Virus record (IMG/VR): IMGVR_UViG_3300005838_000623
Span: 28,696-92,695 of that record
From: a virus
Length of the DNA: 64,000 nucleotides
Direction: 5' to 3' (one strand)
Shown: positions 54,604-63,547 of the stretch, in pieces
Numbering within the stretch: position 1 is the first letter of the stretch
Layout of the letters: each line of letters starts with the position of its first letter
The notes under the pieces: model-generated
Told to the model about the DNA's origin: nothing
What the model saw: the letters and a program-made list of their open reading frames with translations, nothing else
Databases searched by the model: none
Translations under genes and position numbers: made by a program

Positions 54604-55480
54604 TTTAAAATATTTAGATGTAATGGTGCAATATGCTTGCAGTTTATCTTGTAGAGGTTGTATAGTAATGTCCAATTATAATCGTAAAGGTCATGTTCCT
54701 TGGAGTGATGGTGAGCAGTGGTTTAAAGAATGGAGCAAGCGATTTACAATACGAGAGGTTAATTTAATGGGTGGAGAGCCACTGCTTAATAAAGATTTAA
54801 AAAGTTGGCTATTTGGTGTTAGAGAGTATTTCCCTACAGCACGAGTTAAATTTATTACAAATGGATTTCATTACCTTGTGCGTCCAGATTTATATAGTTG
54901 GTGTAAAGAATTAGGAAATGTTTTAATACAGACTAGTTTACACTTTTATCCGCCCCCTGAAGAATATATTAACAATGTTAAATTTTTCTTAAAGCATTCT
55001 GATTGGGAAGTGACGGCAACCCCGTTTGATCCACCTGATAAACTTATTAAATTAAAAGATAGAAATGCTGACATAAAATGGCATATGAATATGTTTGGTG
55101 AATTTAGGCGCCCGTTTATGGGGGAAGGTCCTAGATTAATGCCTGCTAATAATGAAGATTTTGTTGGTGCTTATAAAGTTTGTGGAGCACCAAATTCGCC
55201 TACATTGTATAAAAATAAATTGTACAAGTGTCCTGCTGTTGCTAATTTAGATGATACATTAGCATTGTTTAATATACGAGATTCTGAAACATGGCAACCA
55301 TACCTTAATACAGGTTTAAGTTATGATGATAATTTAGATGAGTTTGTTAACAACATTAAAAAACCAAACTCTATAGTATGTAAGGCTTGTAGCAATAATC
55401 CAGATGAAATAGAATATGATCATTATGGACAAGGAAGTGTTATAACACGGAAACAATATAATGCAATATTTGCTAACTAG
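54587..55480 (+). CDS. Radical SAM protein 1 (SPASM-like C-terminus)
   Basis: 297 residues. The [4Fe-4S] motif CSLSCRGC is at C18, C22 and C25, and the SAM-binding GGEP at residues 62-65. Cys-containing blocks near the C-terminus (CGAPNSPTLYKNKLYKCPAV, then CKACSNN) resemble an auxiliary-cluster SPASM/twitch region, common in peptide- or protein-modifying radical SAM enzymes. Substrate unknown. The gene overlaps its upstream (17 nt) and downstream (20 nt) neighbours, indicating one co-translated unit. Confidence 0.88.
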   Translation: MTNKYDLKYLDVMVQYACSLSCRGCIVMSNYNRKGHVPWSDGEQWFKEWSKRFTIREVNLMGGEPLLNKDLKSWLFGVREYFPTARVKFITNGFHYLVRPDLYSWCKELGNVLIQTSLHFYPPPEEYINNVKFFLKHSDWEVTATPFDPPDKLIKLKDRNADIKWHMNMFGEFRRPFMGEGPRLMPANNEDFVGAYKVCGAPNSPTLYKNKLYKCPAVANLDDTLALFNIRDSETWQPYLNTGLSYDDNLDEFVNNIKKPNSIVCKACSNNPDEIEYDHYGQGSVITRKQYNAIFAN

Positions 55481-56255
55481 TGGTTGCGGAATAAGTCAAC
55501 GAGAATTTAAACATTATCCAATTTGGGTACATTTCCCTATTCTTACACATAAATTAAAACATTTGTCTATGGGAGGACCTGCGGTAGGTAATGAGTTTAT
55601 AGGACGAGTGTGTAAAAAACATATACTAGAAAACTTGGATAAAGAGTTAGTAGTAATAATACAATGGACTAGTATTGGTAAATTAGATATGTTTGTTGAG
55701 GATACTGAAGTCTTAAAGCAAATAAAAACATTTAATTTAAGAAATTTTATTGTAGACATGAAAGCAAATGTTGTAGACGATAAAGGGTTTTGGGCAAGTA
55801 GTCATAGTCAAGACAATATAATCAAAGAGTTATATATACAATCTAAAATATATGATCATTTAAAAGACTTAGAACAAATACTTGATGTACAAAATTTGTG
55901 TGAGTTACATAATATTCCTTATTATTTCTTTTATGGATATCCTTTTGATTTTGAATTTATAGACAATACAGAAGAATTATCACATTTACGGAATAATATT
56001 AAATGGGATAAGTTTGTAATACATACGCCAATATATGATTTATATAAAGAAAGTGATCATTATCAGTATCGCATATTTGAAGATCCAAGATTCATGTCTC
56101 CAATGCCATCTTTTCATATAGAGTTTTATATTAAACATATTGCACCAATTTTAGATATGCATTTTACACCAATAAATTTTGATATAGAAAAATTAAAAGA
56201 ATATTGTGTTGAAATTACAAATAAAATATATTATGAGTATAAAAATGTACATTGA
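55461..56255 (+). CDS. SGNH-hydrolase-like protein
   Basis: 264 residues. The N-terminus LTSGCGISQREFKHYPIWVH, then LKHLSMGGPAVGNEFIGR and VVIIQWTSIGKLDMFV, resembles an SGNH-like family of marine phages in which a GCS-type nucleophile loop, a GN loop and a QWT/R segment occur in order. Here the nucleophile position reads SGCG, so catalysis is uncertain. It lies between two radical SAM genes with overlaps at both ends, so it probably acts in the same pathway, for example on a glycan or peptide group. Confidence 0.5.
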   Translation: MQYLLTSGCGISQREFKHYPIWVHFPILTHKLKHLSMGGPAVGNEFIGRVCKKHILENLDKELVVIIQWTSIGKLDMFVEDTEVLKQIKTFNLRNFIVDMKANVVDDKGFWASSHSQDNIIKELYIQSKIYDHLKDLEQILDVQNLCELHNIPYYFFYGYPFDFEFIDNTEELSHLRNNIKWDKFVIHTPIYDLYKESDHYQYRIFEDPRFMSPMPSFHIEFYIKHIAPILDMHFTPINFDIEKLKEYCVEITNKIYYEYKNVH

Positions 56256-57333
56256 TGCAAACAAAGTAACTTTATTACATGTTGAACTTACTAGTAGATG
56301 TAATGCATCTTGTCCAGGTTGTCTACGTAATAATAATGGATTTGGACTTCGTCCTGGTCTAGATTTAATGGATATACCAGTTAAAACTGTTATGCAGGAA
56401 ATGATTAAACTCCCAAATTTAAAAGTTTTACATTTATGTGGGAATCTTGGCGATCCAATTGCTTATAAACATTTTATACCATTACTAAAAAAAGTTGAAC
56501 AATATAATAAAATTCAATTACATTCTTCAAGACAGCAGAAATATATAGACATACATACAAATGGTAGTTTGCGATCAGTAAAGTGGTGGGAAGAATTAGG
56601 GGAAAATTTATATAATAATTTTTATAATTCGCATCAAGTTGTTTTTGGTATAGATGGTTTAGAAGATACGCATAGTATACATCGTCAAGGAACTAATTTT
56701 AATAAAATAATAGATAATGCTAGAGCATTTATAAATGCTGGTGGTGTAGCGGAGTGGCAGTATTTAAAATTTAAACATAATGAACATCAAGTTGATGAAG
56801 CAAGACAGTTATCACAAGATATGGGATTTAAACAGTTTTTCGTTATGCGGCCGTTTATTACACCAAATGCAAGGCATTGGAAAACTGGTGAACTATTGTC
56901 TGGAAAACGCGGCCGCGGCGGCGGCGGGGGCGGTGGTTCAAACGATGGATATGGTGGTACTGGTGGGCAAGGCGGTGGTGCGAACGGCTGGCCTCAAAGT
57001 GGGCTAGGTACAGACGGTCTGGGTGGCGGTGGGTTGCAACAATCTTATACATATACTGATAGGCAAGTTTTGAATGATGCTGTTGATGGAAGTTTCACAC
57101 TTAATAATTATGTTAAAGAAAAAGATTGTATGCATGTAGATATAGATAGAGATGATACTGGAAATTATAGTTTATTTTTATCTGTTACTGGAAAAATCTT
57201 GCCATGTTGTCACTGGAACAATGATTTATCGCACAAAGAAAAATATGATATAGATACATTAGATATTAAAGAAGAGTTTAATAATAATGATTATCGATTA
57301 ACGTGCCGTATAATATGCGGATCCTGTAAATAG
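56233..57333 (+). CDS. Radical SAM protein 2 with polyglycine insert
   Basis: 366 residues from ATG 56233 (an upstream in-frame ATG at 56206 would overlap the previous gene more deeply). Cluster motif CNASCPGC at C23, C27 and C30; GNLGDP replaces the usual GGEP, as in some SPASM enzymes; CCHW near residue 324 and C-terminal C-x-I-x-C-x2-C suggest an auxiliary cluster. Residues about 224-269 are a Gly-rich insert (runs of 7 Gly, repeated GGTGG, GGG) encoded by very GC-rich DNA in an AT-rich gene. It contains a NotI-type site (56909-56916). Confidence 0.85.
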   Translation: MSIKMYIDANKVTLLHVELTSRCNASCPGCLRNNNGFGLRPGLDLMDIPVKTVMQEMIKLPNLKVLHLCGNLGDPIAYKHFIPLLKKVEQYNKIQLHSSRQQKYIDIHTNGSLRSVKWWEELGENLYNNFYNSHQVVFGIDGLEDTHSIHRQGTNFNKIIDNARAFINAGGVAEWQYLKFKHNEHQVDEARQLSQDMGFKQFFVMRPFITPNARHWKTGELLSGKRGRGGGGGGGSNDGYGGTGGQGGGANGWPQSGLGTDGLGGGGLQQSYTYTDRQVLNDAVDGSFTLNNYVKEKDCMHVDIDRDDTGNYSLFLSVTGKILPCCHWNNDLSHKEKYDIDTLDIKEEFNNNDYRLTCRIICGSCK

Positions 57334-57337
57334 TATT

Positions 57338-57826
57338 ATGACTAAAAAATTAGAAGAATTATTTGATTTGGAAACACCTGTTGAAGAAAAGCAACCAGAT
57401 AGTAATATAGCAAAAACAGAAGCTAAAAAACTTAGAAAAGTTTTGTCTGATGTAGATAAAATAGATAGTGCATTGCCAATGGTGCGTAATTTAGAAGCGA
57501 CAGATCAAGAAATGGATAGTATTGCTACTAAATCTGTAGATACGTTTAATGACTTAATGGACTTGGGTATGAATGTAGAGGCACGGTACGCGGGCAAAAT
57601 ATTTGAAGTTGCTGGCACTATGATGAAAAATGCTATAGATGCTAGAGCTGCTAAAATAGATAAAAAATTGCGTATGGTTGAATTACAAATTAAAAAACAA
57701 CGAGTAGATCAGCAAGGTAAAGATCTTGATCCATATGGTGAGACAATGGATGGAGAAGCAATCATAGTAGCAGATCGTAATGAATTAATTAAACAAATTT
57801 TAAATCAAAATAATGACAAGAAATAA
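57338..57826 (+). CDS. 16: Terminase small subunit gp16-like
   Basis: 162 residues, helical, with the block FNDLMDLGMNVEARYAGKIF, EVAGTMMKNAIDARAAKIDK and KKLRMVELQIKKQR. This is like the gp16 small terminase of marine T4-like phages, where a short acidic N-terminus precedes a helical oligomerisation region. gp16 regulates the gp17 packaging motor. It is unusual in lying inside a radical SAM cassette and ~2.7 kb from gp17. The start follows a TAAATAGTATT box with no leader, and its end overlaps the next gene by 14 nt. Confidence 0.75.
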   Translation: MTKKLEELFDLETPVEEKQPDSNIAKTEAKKLRKVLSDVDKIDSALPMVRNLEATDQEMDSIATKSVDTFNDLMDLGMNVEARYAGKIFEVAGTMMKNAIDARAAKIDKKLRMVELQIKKQRVDQQGKDLDPYGETMDGEAIIVADRNELIKQILNQNNDKK

Positions 57827-59087
57827 TATTTGTATATTGCCGTGGGTGTCTATAGCAGTAATGCCTACGGGGAATGTATATCCGTGTTGCATGACAACTA
57901 ATTATAAATCGGCTGGTAATGTGAATGATTCTACTTTGGAAGAAATATGGAATGGCGAACGGATGCAGTATATTAGAACTTCTATGCTTGAAGATAAAAA
58001 ACTTGATATGTGCTCGGAATGTTGGAAGGTAGAGGAAAAAGGAAATGAACATAGTACTCGTAATTGGGCAAATAGAAATTTTAAACATCATTTTAACTTA
58101 TTAGATAATACGATAGATGGAAAAACAGATTTAAATTTAGTTTATACTGATATAAGATTTTCAAATAAATGTAATCTTATGTGTTTTTATTGTGGGCCTG
58201 TTTTTAGTAGTAAATGGGAGGCCTTTAATAAGAAGCAGTTTAAAAATTATAAACCACTACCACCAATTAGTGACACAAAACAGTTATTAAGTAGTTTATT
58301 AGAGCATAGTTCTAGTTTAGAGCAAATATATTTGGCAGGTGGCGAGCCCAGTATAATGGATGAAAGTTATACTATGCTTGAAATGATGATAGATATAGGT
58401 ATAGCAAGCAATATTAAATTATTATTGAATAGTAATATGTCTAATAAGACATATAAACATAATGGAATTGTTAAAAACTTTTGGGATTTGATTTCTCAAT
58501 TTAAAGAAGTAGAACTATCAGCAAGTATCGATGAAATAGAAGAACGTGCAGAATGGATACGTTATGGTGAAAAATGGGACAATATTGTAGAAACTAATGA
58601 TTATGTAAAGCAATATCCTAATATTAATGTACACTATTCTCCAGTTATGTCAATATTTAATTTTCATAGATTGCCTGAGATGTTTTTATATTGGCAAGAT
58701 AAAGGATGGATTGACAAGCATTTTAATATAATATTGCCTGCTGAACCTGGGTTTGGTACAAATGCTGATTTTAAGTTTTTACCTTATGAATTTAAATTAC
58801 AAACTAAAGAGAAATTAGAAAAATTTATGAAAGATGAGGTTCTAGTAGTACGAAACCAACCACTTGCTAATACAATATCCAGTTTAATTACTTCAATGAT
58901 TGATTATAATGACAATTCAAAGACTATCCGCTTTAAGCTTCCAAACGACAGTACCGAAAGCACTTCCCTGCGCGTCACCAGAAGTTTAGAGCAAGTAAGT
59001 TGGGATATTAATTTACATGACAAAGTAAGAAAAGCACAGTTTAGTGATATATTTCCAGAACTAAATTTTTTAAAAACAACTAAATAA
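57813..59087 (+). CDS. Radical SAM protein 3 (twitch/SPASM domain first)
   Basis: 424 residues. An N-terminal auxiliary-cluster part (ILPWVSIAVMPTGNVYPCCM with C25-C26, later MCSECWKVEE) precedes the radical SAM core CNLMCFYC (C120, C124, C127) and AGGEP (residues 176-179). This order, SPASM/twitch before the SAM barrel, is typical of a family known from marine phages and annotated as twitch-domain radical SAM proteins. The substrate is unknown. The gene overlaps gp16, so packaging and radical SAM genes are co-expressed. Confidence 0.88.
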   Translation: MTRNNICILPWVSIAVMPTGNVYPCCMTTNYKSAGNVNDSTLEEIWNGERMQYIRTSMLEDKKLDMCSECWKVEEKGNEHSTRNWANRNFKHHFNLLDNTIDGKTDLNLVYTDIRFSNKCNLMCFYCGPVFSSKWEAFNKKQFKNYKPLPPISDTKQLLSSLLEHSSSLEQIYLAGGEPSIMDESYTMLEMMIDIGIASNIKLLLNSNMSNKTYKHNGIVKNFWDLISQFKEVELSASIDEIEERAEWIRYGEKWDNIVETNDYVKQYPNINVHYSPVMSIFNFHRLPEMFLYWQDKGWIDKHFNIILPAEPGFGTNADFKFLPYEFKLQTKEKLEKFMKDEVLVVRNQPLANTISSLITSMIDYNDNSKTIRFKLPNDSTESTSLRVTRSLEQVSWDINLHDKVRKAQFSDIFPELNFLKTTK

Positions 59088-59100
59088 GTATTATACCTTA

Positions 59101-59715
59101 ATGAGCAATATTATGAAAAGTTTGAAAACATATATAACAGAAGCAAAGACAGAGTATCCTTTTAGGTTAAAGTTTGCTGTAGATCTTACAGATGAACACT
59201 TAGATACTCTAGAAAGTTGCCTACAAAGATATGGTGTAAAAAGCGTATCTAAAGCAACCAAAACAATCATGCAAAAGCATCCAATGGATTTTGGTAACTT
59301 GCCAGCCGGCGAGATACACATTGTAGATATTGTATTAGAATATCCTACAACTCCAGACACACTAACCTCTTACTTACACAGTAAATTAGGTGTCCCACAA
59401 AGTCACATTGTAGTACGTAGTCCAAACCATCCTGAAGAAGTTCAAAATGACAAGGACCAGAAAGCGGCAGATGATAAGGATCCAGACGCAAAGCCAGAAT
59501 CTCTATTAGATAGTGATTATGAAGATAGCGATAATGAAGTTGTAGCAGGACAAGAACATACTGACGCAATGCTAGACGCAGAAGATAAAAAGCGCAAGGG
59601 CAGATTGTTTGATATGATTAATTTTGAAAAAGATCCAAGTAGTGAAATTGAGCATGATCCAGATGAACTTCTCAAAGCTCCACAAGGTACAAAATCACCA
59701 GTAGGAAGTAACTAA
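59101..59715 (+). CDS. Conserved phage protein with acidic C-terminal half
   Basis: 204 residues. N-terminal domain of about 110 residues (FRLKFAVDLTDEHLDTLESC, then GEIHIVDIVLEYPTTPDTLT) followed by an Asp/Glu/Lys-rich disordered half. The start SLKTYITEAK contains an I-T-E site that would suit gp21 cleavage, hinting at an internal head protein. A second in-frame ATG at 59113 is possible. It is followed immediately by a second acidic protein; both could be packaged in the capsid. Function is not established. Confidence 0.6.
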   Translation: MSNIMKSLKTYITEAKTEYPFRLKFAVDLTDEHLDTLESCLQRYGVKSVSKATKTIMQKHPMDFGNLPAGEIHIVDIVLEYPTTPDTLTSYLHSKLGVPQSHIVVRSPNHPEEVQNDKDQKAADDKDPDAKPESLLDSDYEDSDNEVVAGQEHTDAMLDAEDKKRKGRLFDMINFEKDPSSEIEHDPDELLKAPQGTKSPVGSN

Positions 59716-59716
59716 A

Positions 59717-60376
59717 ATGGAAGGTACAAAATATAATTTAAGTATTACAACAAGTGGCGAAAATGGCGACCATGCTTCAACTAATATTAGCACAAGTAAT
59801 CCAGCACAACTTGCAGATATATTGCAACTAGCAGGAATGCAAGGTGGACATCCAGTTGCTCTTAGCGCACCTGAAGCACCAGCACTTGAAGCACCAGCAC
59901 CTGAAGAGCACGGCTCGTGTGACGTATGTGGCGGTATGCATGAAGATGATGAGCATGTTATAGAAGGCGATAGTTGGGATAATGAGCCAGATGAAGTGAC
60001 ACTTGCTCCAGATAGTTCAGAAGGCAATGACTTACATAAAGTAAAGAAAACCTATCCAAAAGTGAATGGTGGTGATAATCCAATGGCTTTAGAAGCTGCA
60101 GAAAGTAAACTTCGAGAAAAATGGGAAGACTTTTTAGCAGAAGACATGGAATCACATTCTGAAACAGAACTAGCAAGTCCTTGGAAAATAACAGAACAAA
60201 GCGAAGCACAAAAAGCAGCCTTTCAAAAAATGCTTGATGCTAAAAACGGTAAGAAAGAAGAAACTACTGAAGAAACAGAAGAAGAAACTGTTGATGAAGC
60301 CGCCGGCAAGGCCTGTAAAAACAAGAAACATGTTCCAGAAGATACATTAGATTTAAAGAAACTAGCAGGCATTTAA
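59717..60376 (+). CDS. Acidic protein with CxxC and KKLAG C-terminus
   Basis: 219 residues, function not recognised. An Ala/Pro/Glu-rich linker precedes CDVCGGMHEDDEH, a possible metal-binding CxxC-x2-H cluster. The C-terminal third is acidic and helical and ends DTLDLKKLAGI, strikingly like the scaffold gp22 end (IIDIKKLAGLA). A shared binding partner in the prohead is an attractive guess. It is one base from the previous stop, so co-translated. Confidence 0.6.
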   Translation: MEGTKYNLSITTSGENGDHASTNISTSNPAQLADILQLAGMQGGHPVALSAPEAPALEAPAPEEHGSCDVCGGMHEDDEHVIEGDSWDNEPDEVTLAPDSSEGNDLHKVKKTYPKVNGGDNPMALEAAESKLREKWEDFLAEDMESHSETELASPWKITEQSEAQKAAFQKMLDAKNGKKEETTEETEEETVDEAAGKACKNKKHVPEDTLDLKKLAGI

Positions 60377-60377
60377 C

Positions 60378-60530
60378 ATGCTCTTAGCAGAGTTACTTAC
60401 TAATGAACGTAAACTAACGGGTGGAGAAAAACGTTCAAAGGAAGCATGGGTTAAAAAATTAAAGCCACATATTGATGATGAAAATATGTTATATGCTGTA
60501 GCAACTAATAACGCTAAGAAAAAGAAGTAG
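60378..60530 (+). CDS. Small basic protein (50 residues)
   Basis: 50 residues, MLLAELLTNERKLTGGEKRS to a KKKK end, one base after the previous stop. LLAE at the N-terminus fits a gp21 (L-x-E) site, and the very basic remainder suits a small internal head or DNA-binding protein. It lies directly before the large terminase. No ribosome binding site is needed if it is translated by coupling. Short but well placed in a gap otherwise unexplained. Confidence 0.6.
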   Translation: MLLAELLTNERKLTGGEKRSKEAWVKKLKPHIDDENMLYAVATNNAKKKK

Positions 60531-60557
60531 TAACCCCGATCTCTGTTAAATAGTGGT

Positions 60558-62141
60558 ATGGCCAATAAATCTCTTGACGGCAATTTAGTTAAACGAGCAC
60601 ACACTCGAGAATCATATACTGACGAACAACTGCTAGAGTTGGCAAGATGTGCAGATCGTGACACTGGTCCTGACTATTTTATAAACAATTTCTTTTGGAT
60701 CCAACATCCACGTCGCGGCCGTATTCCATATAAAGCGTATGGGTATCAAACAAGATTACTTGATAGTTATCATACTCACAGATTTAGTATAAATTTAATG
60801 CCTCGGCAAACAGGCAAAACCACAACTGCCGCAGGTTATATATTGTGGTACGCAATGTTTATACCCGATAGTGCAATATTAATCGCCGCACACAAATATG
60901 CAGGTTCCCAAGAAATTATGCAACGTATACGGTATTCGTATGAAGACGTGCCAGACCATATACGCCCAGGTGTATATAGTTATAACAAAGGTAGCATAGA
61001 CTTTGATAATGGTAGTAGAATAATTAGTACAACAACTACTGAAAACACTGGACGTGGTATGGCACTTAGTATGCTATACTTGGACGAGTTTGCGTTTGTA
61101 AAACCTAGCATTGCGAGAGAGTTTTGGACAAGTATTTCACCTACATTGGCAACAGGTGGTAAAGCAGTTATAACATCAACGCCCAATAGTGATGAAGATC
61201 AGTTTGCTATGATTTGGCGTCAAGCAAATAAAACTATAGATGAAGACGGTAATGAAACCAATATAGGACGCAATGGATTTTTTGCGTTTAGATCATACTG
61301 GAATGAACACCCAGAGCGTGATGCTAAATGGAAAGCAGAAGAAATGGGACGCATTGGTGCAGAACGTTTTGCTAGGGAACATGATTGCGAATTTATTATT
61401 AATGATGAAACATTGATAGATTCGAGGACATTATCAGCGTTGCGCCCAACGGATGTTTTAGAGAAACACGGACAAGTTAGGTGGTTTGATAAACCTAAAA
61501 AAGGACATAATTATTTGGTGTCACTTGATCCAAGTTTAGGTACAGGTGGAGATAATGCCGCTATCCAGGTATTTGAAATACCAACTATGAAACAAGTTGC
61601 AGAATGGATGCATAATAAAACACCAGTACAAGGACAAGTGAGAATACTGCGGGATATTACTAATTATATTACAAATGAGATAGATCATAGAGATGAATCA
61701 CAGCCAGCTGTTTGGTATAGTGTAGAAAATAATACATTAGGTGAAGCGGCTCTTGTAGTTATTGATGATCTCGGTGAACAACAATTTGGTGGAGTATTTT
61801 TAACAGAAACACGCAAGCATGGCAACACGAAACGTTATAGGAAGGGGTTTAACACCACACATAAAAACAAATTATTAGCATGTAGTAGGTTAAAAAACCT
61901 TGTAGAAACAGATAAAATAACGTTAAGAAGTAAGAATTTAATATCGGAACTAAAGACATATATTGCTCGCGGCCAAAGTTATGCCGCTAAAGATGGTGAA
62001 ACAGATGATTTAGTTGCCGCAACATTATTGGTTATAAGGATGAGCTACGAAGTAAGGCAATGGGATACTGGGTTATTTGACAGACTTAAAGATGGCATGG
62101 ATCAAGAGCATGATATGCCAATGCCTTTTATAATAGTTTAA
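60558..62141 (+). CDS. 17: Large terminase subunit gp17
   Basis: 527 residues, DNA packaging motor with ATPase and nuclease domains. Walker A PRQTGKTT (residues 82-89), Walker B MLYLDEFAF (from residue 172) and the nuclease motif SLDPSLGTGGD (around residue 322) are all present. NNFFWIQHPRRGRIPYKAYG near the N-terminus and SVENNTLGEAAL are also conserved. Length is close to T4 gp17 (610) and cyanophage homologues. TTAAATAGTGGT runs into the start codon, with no Shine-Dalgarno. Confidence 0.97.
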   Translation: MANKSLDGNLVKRAHTRESYTDEQLLELARCADRDTGPDYFINNFFWIQHPRRGRIPYKAYGYQTRLLDSYHTHRFSINLMPRQTGKTTTAAGYILWYAMFIPDSAILIAAHKYAGSQEIMQRIRYSYEDVPDHIRPGVYSYNKGSIDFDNGSRIISTTTTENTGRGMALSMLYLDEFAFVKPSIAREFWTSISPTLATGGKAVITSTPNSDEDQFAMIWRQANKTIDEDGNETNIGRNGFFAFRSYWNEHPERDAKWKAEEMGRIGAERFAREHDCEFIINDETLIDSRTLSALRPTDVLEKHGQVRWFDKPKKGHNYLVSLDPSLGTGGDNAAIQVFEIPTMKQVAEWMHNKTPVQGQVRILRDITNYITNEIDHRDESQPAVWYSVENNTLGEAALVVIDDLGEQQFGGVFLTETRKHGNTKRYRKGFNTTHKNKLLACSRLKNLVETDKITLRSKNLISELKTYIARGQSYAAKDGETDDLVAATLLVIRMSYEVRQWDTGLFDRLKDGMDQEHDMPMPFIIV

Positions 62142-62149
62142 TATAAATA
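62142..62149 (+). promoter_or_regulatory. Late-promoter-like box after gp17
   Basis: Exact TATAAATA starting right after the gp17 stop and ending 9 nt before the ATG at 62159. Confidence 0.55.
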
Positions 62150-62158
62150 CTATACGTT

Positions 62159-63547
62159 ATGAAAGAAATAGAACGCATTGCAGAAGATTTATTTAATAAA
62201 TTAAGATCAGTATATCCAACATTGCAAATTGGAGATGCTAGTGCGAATAAAATACTAGAACCAGAAGAGGCTCGCTTTTTTGATTTTGTATTTGAATCTA
62301 ATGGTGCAGATGTTGGTTCTGTAACTATTAGTTTAGTTGATGACCAATTTAAAGTATATTACAGTAAAGAATTAACAGAAAGTTTGGGTGAAAATAAACA
62401 GCAATGGTTTAGTTTTTTACGTGAAATGCGTCAGTTTGCAAAAAGACGATTAATGACATTTGACGTAAGAGATATTACAAAATCTAATCTAGAGCGTAAA
62501 GACTTTGAGTTTTTACGTACACAACAACAAGAATTTAGGGATTCTGATATGAATGAAGGCAAAATGTACGGTAGCATTAAAAGCAGTTACCAAGATTTAG
62601 GCGAAACAGCAAAAATTATTGTAAGGCATAAACGCCCTGTAGATGAGGACGTTAGAGGTTCACGCAGTAGACACATTAGTAAAATTTTTATTGAAAATAC
62701 TGACGGCGAACGTATGCTTTTACCATTTAAAAACTTACTAGGCGCAAGAGCAGCCGCAAGGCACGTTAGTGAAGGCGGGCAACTACATGATGATATTGGC
62801 GCACATATTACTAACACAGTGGGCCAAATGGGACAGTTAAAGAATTTTATTAATTACAGTAAACGAAATAAATTGGTTAATGAGGATACTGTTGATATTG
62901 TAGAAAGTGTACGCGATGCGTATAACAATGTTAGGCAAGACTTAACTAGAATGACCTCACGTCGTGGTTATAGTAACTTTGCTGAAGGCTTTGAGCCAAT
63001 AGAAGTAACATTATCTGAAGACGACTTAGACGCAATGAAAGACCAATTTACTGTAAAGAAGCATGATGATAATGTTTTTGAATCCCTACCACTTATCAAC
63101 AGCATTTACAAAACTGCTATGGAAAATAAAGCAAATACACTAAACCAAATTAGAGAGTTTATTGATAGTGGTGATCTAATGTTAGAAAGTTCACCTGATA
63201 GTGATATGTTAGCACGGTCAGTACAACATTCAGATGTAAGAGGTTTAGTACAAGCGGCGTTGGAAGATATTAATACACGTATTGTAGATAATAATATCAT
63301 TAAAGAGTTTGCACAAGCACACCTTAACAAAGAACTTACAGAGTCAGAAGAAAGTGCGTTAGCAGTTCAATTGGCTAAAAAATATGTAAGTGATTTAGGA
63401 CGCATTGCTGAAGATGCAGAGTATGCAGAGCGTGTACGACACTTCCAAGTTGAAGACAATGAGTTTGTTGACGAAGCACAACTAGTTGACGAGTGGGCAG
63501 ACAGCATTGTAAACAAATTGGAAGAAAGTTTACGTGCGCCTCAGTGA
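62159..63547 (+). CDS. Conserved hypothetical protein
   Basis: 462 residues, function not recognised. The N-terminal ~120 residues (FNKLRSVYPTLQIGDASANK, FKVYYSKELTESLGENKQQW, REMRQFAKRRLMTFDVRDIT) and YGSIKSSYQDLGETAKIIVR resemble a conserved protein found after gp17 in marine T4-like phages. The rest is mainly helical and charged. No catalytic motif. Its end overlaps the next gene by 14 nt. A virion or packaging accessory role is possible. Confidence 0.6.
   Translation: MKEIERIAEDLFNKLRSVYPTLQIGDASANKILEPEEARFFDFVFESNGADVGSVTISLVDDQFKVYYSKELTESLGENKQQWFSFLREMRQFAKRRLMTFDVRDITKSNLERKDFEFLRTQQQEFRDSDMNEGKMYGSIKSSYQDLGETAKIIVRHKRPVDEDVRGSRSRHISKIFIENTDGERMLLPFKNLLGARAAARHVSEGGQLHDDIGAHITNTVGQMGQLKNFINYSKRNKLVNEDTVDIVESVRDAYNNVRQDLTRMTSRRGYSNFAEGFEPIEVTLSEDDLDAMKDQFTVKKHDDNVFESLPLINSIYKTAMENKANTLNQIREFIDSGDLMLESSPDSDMLARSVQHSDVRGLVQAALEDINTRIVDNNIIKEFAQAHLNKELTESEESALAVQLAKKYVSDLGRIAEDAEYAERVRHFQVEDNEFVDEAQLVDEWADSIVNKLEESLRAPQ

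Noticed and set aside
56206-56232. Earlier start for radical SAM protein 2
   Set aside because: It would overlap the SGNH-like gene by 50 nt and adds residues unlike the family; ATG 56233 is preferred.
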